A stretch of 50,007 nucleotides of DNA, from the NCBI GenBank assembly GCA_012064415.1, contig SSNU01000320.1:1-50007 (forward strand), written 5' to 3'. Of the stretch, positions 11,501-23,400 are shown piece by piece. Origin of the DNA: Gyrodactylus bullatarudis. Taxonomy: Eukaryota; Platyhelminthes; Monogenea; Gyrodactylidea; Gyrodactylidae. Position numbers and translations under genes: made by a program. Under the pieces are notes generated by a model. The model did not search any database. It was not told the origin of the DNA and was given only the letters and a program-made list of their open reading frames with translations. The first letter of the stretch is position 1; each line of letters begins with the position of its first letter.

Positions 11501-14500
11501 GTAAAATTTTTTTTAATTCATAAGATGAAAGTTGAGTTCTTTATATAGTTCTAGGAAGCAGTGAAGCATTTTTTTAAATAAGAAACATTAATTGAGTTAT
11601 TATCTCACTCGGTTAAATTGAAAACTATATACATTGGTAATAAATATTTTTAAGAAATTTAATTTCAGTAGTTTGATAATTAAAACATATTAGATCTAAA
11701 TTAAATCTCAAGAGCTATTTTATAGGTTTTAAAACTAAGAAAATAGAAATATTATTCGATAATGAAGTTATAAAAATTCTAAACTTACTAGAAGGAAAGT
11801 TAACCTCAACTGAGTCAAAGGCTCTTAACAACTCATGACCTTTGTTGAGGACTTCTTCAACTTGTGGAAGTATCGACAAAATAGCTGAGCTAACCTCTTC
11901 CAGCTCAGATATTTCAGGTGCAGACTTTGGATTAGAGAGCCAAAAGTACGTTTTCTTTTGATTTTTCCCAGGAGTATCAGAGGGAATATCGTTTTTTATT
12001 TTTTCTTGCGCCATACTAACATCAGCTTCAAAGAACCGTAGTTGCATACACAGATCAAGTCGAACTTGTCGTTCCATGATAAGAGATGAAACAGTAGTAC
12101 GATCGGAAGAGACTTGATTAAGTACAGCTTTTAAATGAGCTACTTCTTCGGCATCTACGACTCGTTTGAGTAAAGCTTCCCCCTCACCCAAAACTCGATC
12201 AACGTTCCGCTCAAGAGAGCTTCGATTACGATGGAAGGTTCTTAGTTCATCTTCCATTCCTTCAATTGTAGTAGGAAAGTGTTCGTTTGGATTGTGCGAT
12301 TCCTTAATTGAATGTAGCCAGCTAATAACTTCTTTGGTATGTCCATAAAATCCACAAGCCAAGTCAAGACTTTCCCGGCGACTTTCAACAGCATGTGTAA
12401 ACCCACTGATTCTCCTTTGGAGCTCACTAGCTTCCTGATAAAACAGATGATTAAAAATTAACATTTTATACATAACTTGTGAAAATTACTTGTAAAATTT
12501 CTTCTGGATCGTCAGCTTGTGATGCAAGTTCATCGGCAGCAGATATTAATTTCTCTGCATTCGTTAAAGTGTTGGCAGCCACTTGTTCAAATTGCATATG
12601 AGCATTGTATAATTGTTCAGCTCGCTGACTACTCTTACCAACAGCTGTCTGTCGATGCAGGAATGGTTCTCCATGATCTGTAAGCCAAGCAATGACTTGT
12701 CCGACATCTTCTTTGAACATGAACAAAGCTAATTTTGCAGTAACCCTTCTACGCTGTTCAATAAATATCTTCTCTAGCTGCTTATACCAGGCCCATAACT
12801 AGTTTTAAAGTTAAATTCAAATTTATTTTTATTGTGGAGATAGACTTACTTCATGTACTATATCCATACAATGTTTACGACCCTGTGAATAATCAGCTGC
12901 AGCTGTGAGAGAATTATTACTACCAGTAGGTACAGGAGCACTCAAATGATTAGCTAATAATCTACCATCTCCACACACAGCACTGTGACTATTTTGAACC
13001 TCTTCCCAATATTCCTAGAAATGCAAGAGTTTTATCAATAGAATTACGAGTCAATTTCTGGAAAACCTACATGTAATGTAGTGAGAGCTCTATTTAATTC
13101 ATTGACAGTTTTTCCAGTAATCCTTCTCATCTGAGGTTCCCATTGTTGACACTGAGTAAGGAATGACTCAGCTCTTGCATGAAAACTAGCTGATAATTGT
13201 AACATTCTAGAACGATCTTCAAGGGCTGCTGTAAAGGATTTCCATTCATGCTCTAATTGATTAGCCTGAAAATATGATTTGATTGTATTATTGAAAGTTA
13301 AGGCTAACATTTCGCTATGGATATGGGTTAATGATTGTAGTTCAAATTAATCTACAAAATGAATAATGATCGAAAAGGAGAAAAGTAAAAACGATAGACA
13401 TGACCTTAGGAGGATTGAAGAATTAAAGAAAAATTATGGAATCAACACACTGATTTCACTTTGAAAAGTAAAATAGATTTAAAAGATAAAAATCTGTGTA
13501 TTTACTTTTTTATTCGAAATAATAGTAATTATTTATTTGGTTATTAAAAGTATGGTACATGCCTTAGTTCATCTTTTCTCTTTCGTTGTACGCAAAAATA
13601 AAAGTAATCTAAAACATATTTTATTGATTGGAAAAAGTCAAAAAAACTATAACAACTTGACATTTGAATAGAGAGTTATCATTTTTTATTGTAATAATTT
13701 TCGTGTGTTGGGATAGGGAAATTATTTATATTTTTGAGATATTCATTCTATTGATTTTTATATATTGGATGCTTTATTAGAAAAATAACCTATAGAATCA
13801 AGAGATTAGGATAGAGAGAAAATGTATTCAAAGTTGTGGCGATGAAAACCCCTATTGGCAAAATAGATATTTTTATTTGACCTCAGATAAATTATTTTAT
13901 GTAAAATTTTCTTAATAAAATGAAATCAAAGTTTTCTTAATTTCCGAAAATTATTAAATAAAATAGAACTATTATTGTGCAAAAAACGTATTCCTATACA
14001 ATTTTCTGACAATTAAATCATAAATTTGATGACTACTTTCATCAATATGGAACAATTACAAGACAAATTTGAAAAAGTAATAAAACATAGTTAAATGGAG
14101 ATTTAACACGAAATATAAGCAAAAAATCAGAGAACTTGAACGCTAGTTCAAGGTAGGTAGTGACGATTTGAATTGAAAAATCGCTTACCTGTTTAAGAAT
14201 TTGTTGACTTGCGAAATGTCCTGTATCTGCCAGCATTCCAGCAACTCCAGTAAGGCGAGAAACTTGTTCTCGAACACCAGCACAATTTGAGAGAAACTGT
14301 CGATGCTCAGAGTGCAGTTCTGCAGCCTATAAAAAATTTCATAAATTTTCAAAAAAAATTAGAACGATCTTATACTAACCTGAATAGCACTACATCCAAT
14401 ATCAACATAGTCTTCCAGAAATACTCGTCTTTGTTGCTCCAGCCATTGAGCCATTCTACCAGCATCTTCTTCGAATAATCTCAACTGATAGATTTGTTCA

Positions 14501-15854
14501 AGTCGACCTCTTGATGATTCCCATTTATTTTGTAATGAACTTCTACTCTCGTATAACCTGAGTACTGTCTGACGAACTTGAGGTGCCAGCTAGAGAATAG
14601 TGAAGAATAATATATTTTTACTTTTTATTCCAATGACATAATTCAAATTAATTAAAATGATACAATTCCTGAAATATTTTAAAATTGGTTTTTGAATATG
14701 GATTAAAAGAATTTCGAACACAAAAAATCCTTGAAAAGTATACACTGATTATTAATATTTTTTCAAAATTATTTCGACTGAATTACCTGTTGAAAATCTG
14801 GATTCATTGTTACCCAAGATGTTGAAATGAAAGACGCCCCAGTTTGAGATACAAGTTGTTTCATACTAGATCTTCCATGACTATGAGATCCATGAAATTC
14901 GTTTGAAGAGCTAGGATTAGCTGATATTCCAAATCTTAACCAATTAGTGAGACGATCAGCTTCAGCCTCTAGAGTTGGAATTGGAGCATGAAATATCTTA
15001 ATTCTGATAGATCGATGATCATCCAAAAATTTTTTGGCTTCATCAACATTTTCAGGGTTTATTTTACGATCCAGTAAAGTATGTAATTGAACAAATTTAT
15101 CATGCATATCTTGAGAGGCCAAGAAAAATTCTTCAAGAGCGCATCTGATTTTGATCCATTCATCGTGATGATAAGGTAAACTACCTTCAAGGTCGGATGT
15201 TAACTGACTTGGGTCAATTTCTTTAAATAATACTTCCAAACTAACGAGCTGAATTTCAAAGCTGAATTTAGAAATTGCCATTTGAGCCTTGTGTTTTTCA
15301 AATATTTTATCTGGTTTGATAATAAATGTCATCGATACATTGTCACCAACCGAAGCTTCCAAGACTTTGAGAATTGGTTTTACAGAATGCCAAGTTGTAC
15401 CACTTCGCATGTCTATAACAACAGCAAATCCGAATTTACGTGCACTTTCTTCTGGGAGATAAGTTAAATATCGAACAAGGAGGTATAAATCTTCAAGAGA
15501 TACTTCATCAGCCTTAGAATTAGAGGGAAAACATAATATAGGTCCCCCAGAGCGTGTTCTTCCTCCTGGAAGTAATGCTATCTTTTCTTTGAGTAATGGA
15601 GCTAACTCAACAGCTCTCAGATTTACAGGATGTTTGATAGATCCAGAGTTGACACTACTGTATCCACTACTAGTGGATACTAGACTTGGAGTACTAGAGC
15701 CTTTAGCTTGAATATCGGGAAGCTGCGGCGAAGAATGTCTCATCTGAGCATGGCGAATTTGACTACAACGTTGCTGTTGCGAATTGTTAGAAGACTGAGA
15801 AGATTGATATTTGTGGGGACAGTTATTAGGATAATGATATAAATTATTAGACAT
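5564..15854 (-). CDS. TRIO: Trio-type RhoGEF (SEC14, spectrin repeats, DH-PH, SH3), single-GEF form
   Basis: Trio activates Rac/Rho GTPases in axon guidance and cell migration. Eighteen exons join in frame to 2193 aa: 15854-14787, 14589-14380, 14326-14189, 13265-13071, 13014-12850, 12798-12490, 12434-11789, 11489-11320, 11258-10557, 10228-9921, 9861-9654, 9380-8880, 8821-8540, 8098-7952, 7895-7473, 7409-7211, 7091-6889, 6271-5564. Order: a Ser/Gln-rich head; SEC14/CRAL-TRIO about 85-230 (GGPILCFPS, IKPDKIF, IDPSQLTSDLEG); spectrin repeats to about 1290; DH about 1330-1505 (ENLIKELITTEKAYV, LPEDVGHCFV, YLIKPVQRITKYQLILREL); PH to about 1650 (ITEHVEGDQCKFALW); SH3 about 1695-1760; a linker with IRKWLPSSV; and a final PH-like module about 1995-2165. 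Human and fly Trio carry a second DH before the last PH; none is seen here. Further 5' exons or isoforms are possible. Confidence 0.93.
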
Positions 15855-16000
15855 GGGGCTATATAACTGTTTTATCTGTCATTAGAGAAGTTATCCCTCA
15901 AGCACTTTTGAATACAATTTTTAATTTTAAACAAAACTGCCAAGTCAACAGTTTTTGTTTTAATTAAAAAATCATCAGCTGTATTATAAAATGATGAAAC
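15855..16000. promoter_or_regulatory. Probable bidirectional promoter, TRIO / PRADC1
   Basis: Only 146 bp separate the start codons of the divergent TRIO (-) and PRADC1 (+) models. The interval is AT-rich with no obvious CpG island. The call rests on spacing alone. A more distal 5' exon for TRIO would weaken it. Confidence 0.4.
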
Positions 16001-16684
16001 ATGTTAGCATATATTAATAAGGTTTTTTTATCTCTAATAATAGCACGTAAAGGCATTTTAAAGTAATTTTTTCAGAATTTGTACTCATATCTCCAAGCTC
16101 TTATTTCGAAACTCCTGTATATCTTCAAATTGTAAAACCAAAATTAGATTCTTTAGTTAAGTTAAATTTATCTCAATTTGGACCCAAATTCGTAGGTTAT
16201 TATTTCTAAATTTCAAGAATGCTACTTTTAGAAACTCTTTGTTAATTAATACTGACCCGCTTCATGCATGTACACCACTTATAAACGCAAATTCAATTTA
16301 TGGAAGCATTGCATTCATCGTCAGAGGAGGCTGCAGTTTTGTTACTAAAGTATCTCATGCTCAAGATGCCGGAGCTTCTTCTGCTATAGTTTATGATTAC
16401 TCTGGCTCTGAACTTAGTCATATCAGTATGGTGCATGATAAATCACCGAGAAAAGTTAACATTCCTAGTGCTTTTATGTTAGGTAAAGATGCGTACGTCT
16501 AAATTGACTCTAAAACGAACTTTTTCACACTAACACTTTATTCATCTTTTTCAATTTCAGAAATTCTCTTAATAATCTTATGAAGAAATCAAATGTCAAT
16601 ATACTTGTTGTAAATTTTCCGCTTAATCTAACTTCGGTTCATGAAATGAATGTTAATGAATACTTCCCTTACATACGATTATGA
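16001..16684 (+). CDS. PRADC1: Protease-associated (PA) domain secreted protein, PRADC1-like
   Basis: Four exons (16001-16046, 16076-16191, 16218-16492, 16561-16684) join in frame to 186 aa; human PRADC1 is 188. Residues 1-20 form a hydrophobic signal peptide (MLAYINKVFLSLIIA, then QFVLIS across the first intron). The body is a PA domain without a protease: LSQFGPKF, DPLHAC, GSIAFIVRGGCSFVTK, DAGASSAIV, IPSAFMLGKDA, NFPLNLTSV. The order and spacing match PRADC1, a secreted glycoprotein. Introns are 29, 26 and 68 nt. The first two are ultra-short, yet both are needed to keep the conserved frame: the second joins GPKF to NATFRN, and reading through it reaches TAA. An AATAAA signal lies at 16734-16739. 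The ERGGCSF-type motif and the cysteine spacing make the family call firm; the biological role is poorly known. Confidence 0.91.
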
Positions 16685-16733
16685 ACTTCAATTGTTCTAA
16701 TATTGCCAAATAACAAGATTTTATAATTTGATC

Positions 16734-16739
16734 AATAAA
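16734..16739 (+). other. Polyadenylation signal of PRADC1
   Basis: AATAAA 50 nt past the PRADC1 stop codon. The stretch 16740-17432 shows no gene. Confidence 0.5.
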
Positions 16740-17432
16740 TTAATTCACTCAAATTAGTCACTTCTTTTTAACTACAATTCGTTTTAATTTTAATGAATAT
16801 AAATAATATTGCTGTTCTTCAGGATCAAGGATGGAAAAACAAGATACTGCTATTTTAAGTCTACATGTTAGAAGAAATACTTGTCGAGAGTTTACAAAAA
16901 ATTTTATTTGTTTTTTTATATATTTTTTTACTTATTTTATCTGAGGGAATTACTTTCTCCAGTATTCGCAAAGTTTCGAGTTGAAACAGAATCTAATATA
17001 CTGACGCTTCAAATATAATTTGGTAGCTTCTCACTCATGGCATAATAAGTGTGCTAAAGCAGTAGGATTAAAAAAATTGTTTAAACAATAATTGATAAAT
17101 TTTATGAAAAAATTAGGTTCATAGGTTAAGTTACTGACTTGAGTAACATAAAAATGCAAATTCTTATAAAATAAATTAACTTAATAAAAATCAGTTTGAA
17201 TTTAAACGGCAGATTTTGATTTGTCTAACAAACATCGAATCAAATTCATTCTTAAATAATTACAGTGATGTATTTTCAACCAATCAGAGGGCTAGATTAG
17301 TCAAATGTTACTAAATATATAATATTATTTATTCATTTCGCTTTGAATTGTATCATAAGGTACCTAGTAGAAATACGGATAAATATATCATTAGTAAACT
17401 TTTTAGTAACAAAAAAGTTTCTTGAGAAAGAA

Positions 17433-20400
17433 ATGTTCAAGGAATATATTAATCCGTTATGCATGAATCCTGTTTGTTGCTGCGAAGATTGTATCCGGGA
17501 ATATATTGTTCAGTACTCGGAGAAACTGAAAAATGTTAACGAATCTACTAATGAAAAAGATTCAAAGAAATATTGCGAAGATTTAAATAATTTTCTCCAA
17601 TGCAAGTAAGTAATTTTAATATTTTTATTTTCTTAAAGTCAGTCAATCTAATTTAAAATTCGGTCAAAAAAATAAATTTTAGAATTAGAAACTCAATATT
17701 TATAAATGAACCATTTCACAAAATTTTATCTGTCGAAATTCAAAATAAAAATTTACCCCCCTAAAAACATTAAAAAATTTTCAATTATAATTTTATTTAA
17801 TATTGAAAGGATATTTACTAACGTGAACAATATATTTGTTGTTTTGCAGAATATGCATTATTCTGTTACCATTATTATCTGCAGGTAAGCTATATTCTTG
17901 AGGCTGTGTAGTACACACAGTGTAGGTTGAGAATGGGAAAATTTATAGAAAGTTTATGAGGATAAAAAAGAGACAACACTTTTTTAAACATTCCCTCCGT
18001 GGTAAATAAGCATGATACATTTTTACATGCATTTTTTTCACCGAAAACACTCATGGAATTAAAGTCTGAGACTGTTAATCTTATAAAAATTCCCTTTTTA
18101 ATTAACTCATCACATGTGGCGTGCATTAACTTCCAAGCTTGGCTCAAAAAATCTCTGTGCAATTGACACAACAGTTGGTAATAACTTATTAGTAATAACA
18201 AAAATGGGTCCATCATTTGATATTTGAATTGAAAATGTTTAGCTACTGAGTAAATCAAGAAAGAAAACTTTTTGTCCATTCAATTTCAAATTTGGAAGAA
18301 TAAAACTTTTTATATTTATAAGATAGACAAACTTATTTAAGAATTAATTTTAAAAAACAAGGTTTTTTTCTGAGAATTCAATTTATTATAGAAAATATAT
18401 TAGTTTTTCTGCCTAATTAAAGATGCAACATAACTGAAAGTTAATTCATAAGAGATATTAACTGGTTTACTGAACGCTAATTGTAATCCGACACATTTTG
18501 ATTTTGAGAAAAGATGAAAATTAGATGTATTTTCGTTATACATTTTTCGATTGATTAGACAAGATTAACTACTAGAGGGAAATAATAAGAATCTGACAAA
18601 AATAAGTGTTTTGATCAATTTTATTGATTATTTTTATTTGGAATTTAATTTTTTTTAAATCAAAAAATTCATTTTACAGCCATGTTTTTTTGTCCAGAAT
18701 GACTTGAATTAATTTTCCTTGAAAAAATTAGCCAAAATAATTTCAAGATGTCGATTTTTCGATTAATTTTAGCTCAAGTTTATGTAGAGGACTGTATGGG
18801 AAACACGGGAAAATAAAACAGATCAAACAAAATATTTTATCAAAAATCTCTGAAAATCTTTAGTAAAGAAAATTCTAAATATTTTTGCTTCAACTGTAAC
18901 TAATTAAACATCCACAAATATTTTCACAAAATTTGGTGAAATACTTCATCAGACTGTCATTAACTTAGACGAAATTGTTGTGAAATATGGCAGACATATA
19001 AAAAATCATAGAAACTAGTTACATCTTATTTTTGATTTTTTCGAAGAAATGGGTATCATTGTCACCTTAAAATTAAATAATTAGGATTATTTGAGAATGA
19101 ATAGACACTGTGAACAATTTGATGACTCGGGAAAATTCAAATTTTTGAAAAAAACAATCTATCTAGACATTAACGATAGAGATATCAAGATAAATGAGAG
19201 ATTAGCATTAAAATGGGGCTTTTAGTAAAAAATTTCAGATCTAAACAATATTGAAAAAGTGAATTCTTGCATGAATCAATTTGAAAAAAATGTTCAAGTT
19301 CATAGCCAAATGTAAATAGGTCATAGTAGTAGGATGTGCTTCAAGAAATTCATTCTAATTAGTAGTTTAATTTCATCGTGTATCATTCGAATCTGATCTA
19401 TTTAAACATTGGCATACAAACTATAGCTATTCAAGAAAAAAGCTATGCAAAAACAATATTAAATTTACGTTCTTTTTCAAAATAACCAATTGTTCAGGAA
19501 TAAAAACTAAACGAGAGATAGTTTCTAATTCTGTGAATCAGTACAAGTGTACATTTCTATACTGATTTTGATTTGGCATAAAACCAACCTTTCCTTTCCA
19601 GTTTTTTGTATATATCCGAAAATGAAACCTTTTCATTTCCAGAAATTAGGCAGAGTTTAATATTCTTTACCTTAAAAGTAAACATTTCAAGATCAATTGA
19701 GAATAATCTTTGTGCTGTATCTTATGTATTTCTATTAATTAATATTAATAAAGCTAATTGATATGAAGTGGGGGATCTATGATTTTTACAGAAATCTTCA
19801 TGTTTTCATCAAGAATTCGAATTTTTTAAAGATTTTTTGGAATCCTTCTCATGTTGCCCACTTTTACCGTTTGAAGAAAAAAATTATTTTTATGAAAAAT
19901 AAGGCCATTTTTCAAATTTCAATTTCGCGCCAAAATCCCATTTTTTCGAACTTTGAACCGGAAATTTTTAATGATTTGAAAGTTTGAATATGATCAAAAG
20001 AGGTTTTTCAGGATCAAAATTAGACAAGAAAATCAATTCGACTGAATCTTATCTGATGCACAGCCTCATTATCGTTTGGGAGCTGAAATTCGATTTTTTT
20101 ATCATTTTCGCTACTAGAAAATCAATGAAATTTCGATTATTCAAAATCTCTCGAAAATGGAGTAACAGTCGGTAATTTGACGGTGCTAGTCAGCTGTCTT
20201 GTCTAATCTTGATCCTGAAAAACCTCTTTTGATCATATTCAAACTTTCAAATCATTAAAAATTTCCGGTTCAAAGTTCGAAAAAATGGGATTTTGGCGCG
20301 AAATTGAAATTTGAAAAATGGCCTTATTTTTCATAAAAATAATTTTTTTTCTTCAAACGGTAAAAGTGGGCAACATGAGAAGGATTCCAAAAAATCTTTA

Positions 20401-23400
20401 AAAAATTCGAATTCTTGATGAAAACATGAAGATTTCTGTAAAAATCATAGATTCCCAACTTCATATTAATCAACTTTATCTTGATTTCTTTTTTTAAATA
20501 ATTCTTAAAAAATAAACTAATTAAAAATTCATAAAGAAAGGCGATGCCAGGTTTGTTAAAAGAATATCGCTTTATTTCGTGGCATACTCTTCAGCTTTTA
20601 CATGTCAGATTTATATACAAAAATTACAAGAAATGATGATAATTGATCTGATTGGCCACCTCCTTTTGTTCCTTAGAGGTGAGTGCGTGTGTGCTTCTTT
20701 TGGTACTTCTCTGTAGTTTTCTTGGTGTTGGTATTATTTGGTGGGAGAGTTACCATGTGCGTGTGTATACTGGTTCTTTGTACATTTGTATACGGTCTTT
20801 CAATGGAATAGACCATGCTAAACAGGATTTTGAAAAAAATGGTTTGAGTTTAATTATCTGAGTTCTATTAGTATTAATTTTGAGAGAAATATCCGGTTAT
20901 CTTTTTCTGATCTTGGTTTCCTTCCGCCATATTCCTTTTTCTTGGTCTGGATCTGGTTGAAGGTTGGGAATTCGCTAATTTCTCTCTGGTCTCTTCATTC
21001 GAGTCTATTGTTTTTAAAGTTCCTCTAGGTAGGACTAGTGGTTTGATAGCTACTTTCTGTACGCACAAGTTTGGCTTTTCTTTTTCAATGAAAAGAGCCT
21101 CTGCTGTCTTGAGAGATGTCAGATTTTTCCCTGGTTGTTTGTAAAGGATTTCAAAATTTGATGGGGAAACTTTTTCTGGACATTCTCTCAGGTGTTCTCT
21201 GACCGATGTCGTCCCAGTGTATAGATGTTCATTTATCCTTTCTTCAAGACGTCGATAGGTATGTCCTATGTACTCATAATTGCAAAAACATTTGAACTTA
21301 TATACAACGTGAGTCTGTTTCAATGGGTCTAGTTTATTTGGTTTGAAAAAATTTTTGTGGTTTTGAAAAATATTCTTAGGGTTTTGTCTGGGAATGTTTT
21401 GTCGAATCATTCCTTTAGTTTTTTTGTATATTGAGCTGGTCTGATCTCCTTTGAATGGTATGTATAGTCTTATTCTCGTTTCTCCTCTTCGTTAGGTTTG
21501 AAGAAAAAAGGGAGGTGAACAAAAAGAAGGGCCAATCAGATCAATTATCATCATTTCTTGTAATTTTTGTATATAAATCTGACATGTAAAAGCTGAAGAG
21601 TATGCCACGAAATAAAGCGCTATTCTTTTAACAAACCTGGCATCGCCTTTCTTTATGAATTCTTCTATTGCTCAGATAAAATCAGAGGTTAATCAACACC
21701 TCTTAAACAATAATTAAAAATTATTAATTCATTGGTTATGGCATTTTGAAAGCTTGTCAAAAAGCCAAAATCTATTAGTAATCTATTTTTCCAAAGCCTT
21801 TTTCAGTTGTTTTTTTCTACTGAAATAATCAAGTATTTTCTTCAGCGAGATAAGACAATCATCATCTGATAAACTTGGTTTAGATTCAAAAAAATACAAC
21901 ACATTAAAATTAGAACACCAAGACCAAAAATCAGCAGTTTTTAACAAATAAAAAACCTTGAAAATTACTTTTTACTTATTTAGTTATTTAAATGCAATAC
22001 CTATAGGACACTTGATGAATTTAAAATATTACTATTATTTAGTTCTGAACTCATGAGGGAAGGTTAGAGAAAACGGACGTATATTATAGTGATTAACGTT
22101 ATATTTCGCCAGGTCTCTTCAGACTCTACCCTGGTTAACATATAAATACTATCACAATGCGAAATTTTNNNNNNNNNNNNNNNNNNNNNNNNNNNNNNNN
22201 NNNNNNNNNNNNNNNNNNNNNNNNNNNNNNNNNNNNNNNNNNNNNNNNNNNNNNNNNNNNNNNNNNNNNNNNNNNNNNNNNNNNNNNNNNNNNNNNNNNN
22301 NNNNNNNNNNNNNNNNNNNNNNNNNNNNNNNNNNNNNNNNNNNNNNNNNNNNNNNNNNNNNNNNNNNNNNNNNNNNNNNNNNNNNNNNNNNNNNNNNNNN
22401 NNNNNNNNNNNNNNNNNNNNNNNNNNNNNNNNNNNNNNNNNNNNNNNNNNNNNNNNNNNNNNNNNNNNNNNNNNNNNNNNNNNNNNNNNNNNNNNNNNNN
22501 NNNNNNNNNNNNNNNNNNNNNNNNNNNNNNNNNNNNNNNNNNNNNNNNNNNNNNNNNNNNNNNNNNNNNNNNNNNNNNNNNNNNNNNNNNNNNNNNNNNN
22601 NNNNNNNNNNNNNNNNNNNNNNNNNNNNNNNNNNNNNNNNNNNNNNNNNNNNNNNNNNNNNNNNNNNNNNNNNNNNNNNNNNNNNNNNNNNNNNNNNNNN
22701 NNNNNNNNNNNNNNNNNNNNNNNNNNNNNNNNNNNNNNNNNNNNNNNNNNNNNNNNNNNNNNNNNNNNNNNNNNNNNNNNNNTCTGAAGAGACCTGGCGA
22801 AATATAACGTTAATCACTATAATATACGTCCGTTTTCTCTAACCTTCCCTCATGAGTTCAGAACCAAATAATAGTAATATTTTTGATGAAGTTCGACAAT
22901 ATTATCGTTCAAATGAATTTAAAATATTCTACAATAAAAGTAATTTTCGAAGTTCAAATGGTGTTATCAGATAAGATTAAATCTTATTTCTCCACGTGTT
23001 ATTTTTAGATATTTTTTTAAAACAACAAAATTCCTTAGCCACCTAATGAATTTTATTTCATAAGTACACATATTGTTTGGTTCGGAGAATTCGATAGACT
23101 CTTCAGACAAAACAAAAATTCTCCATATCGAGGCAAAGTATGGAAACTACTCCCTTTCGATTATCCACAATGCAAGAATAGCAAGGAAATGATCAGCTTT
23201 AAACTATTCTCCAAAGTCAGATTTTTGTGTAATGTAAGTGTATCATCCTTTGAAACTATCTAATTAATTAAAATTAATTTTATTAACCTTTCATCTATGA
23301 TTTTTTCATTTATTTCACCTAGGATTTTGAGAAAGTTTACTTACATACTAATTGTAGCAAATTTTGAAAATTTTCTGATTTCTCTTCAAAAAGGCTACTT

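Noticed and set aside
17433..17605. Similarity of the Cys-rich exon to the N-terminal region of repulsive guidance molecules
   Set aside because: Only a loose FCKALxxxxxC-type spacing is shared. The downstream exons do not supply the expected CRG-LxYHS segment.
17850..17884. A 35-nt microexon between a good TTTTGCAG acceptor and a GTAAGC donor, downstream of the Cys-rich exon
   Set aside because: Including it breaks the phase match with the later exons and leads to an early stop when joined to the 34.37-kb exon. Skipping it gives perfect phases.
22152..22817. Long frames over 22.15-22.82 kb on both strands
   Set aside because: They consist of Ns from an assembly gap.
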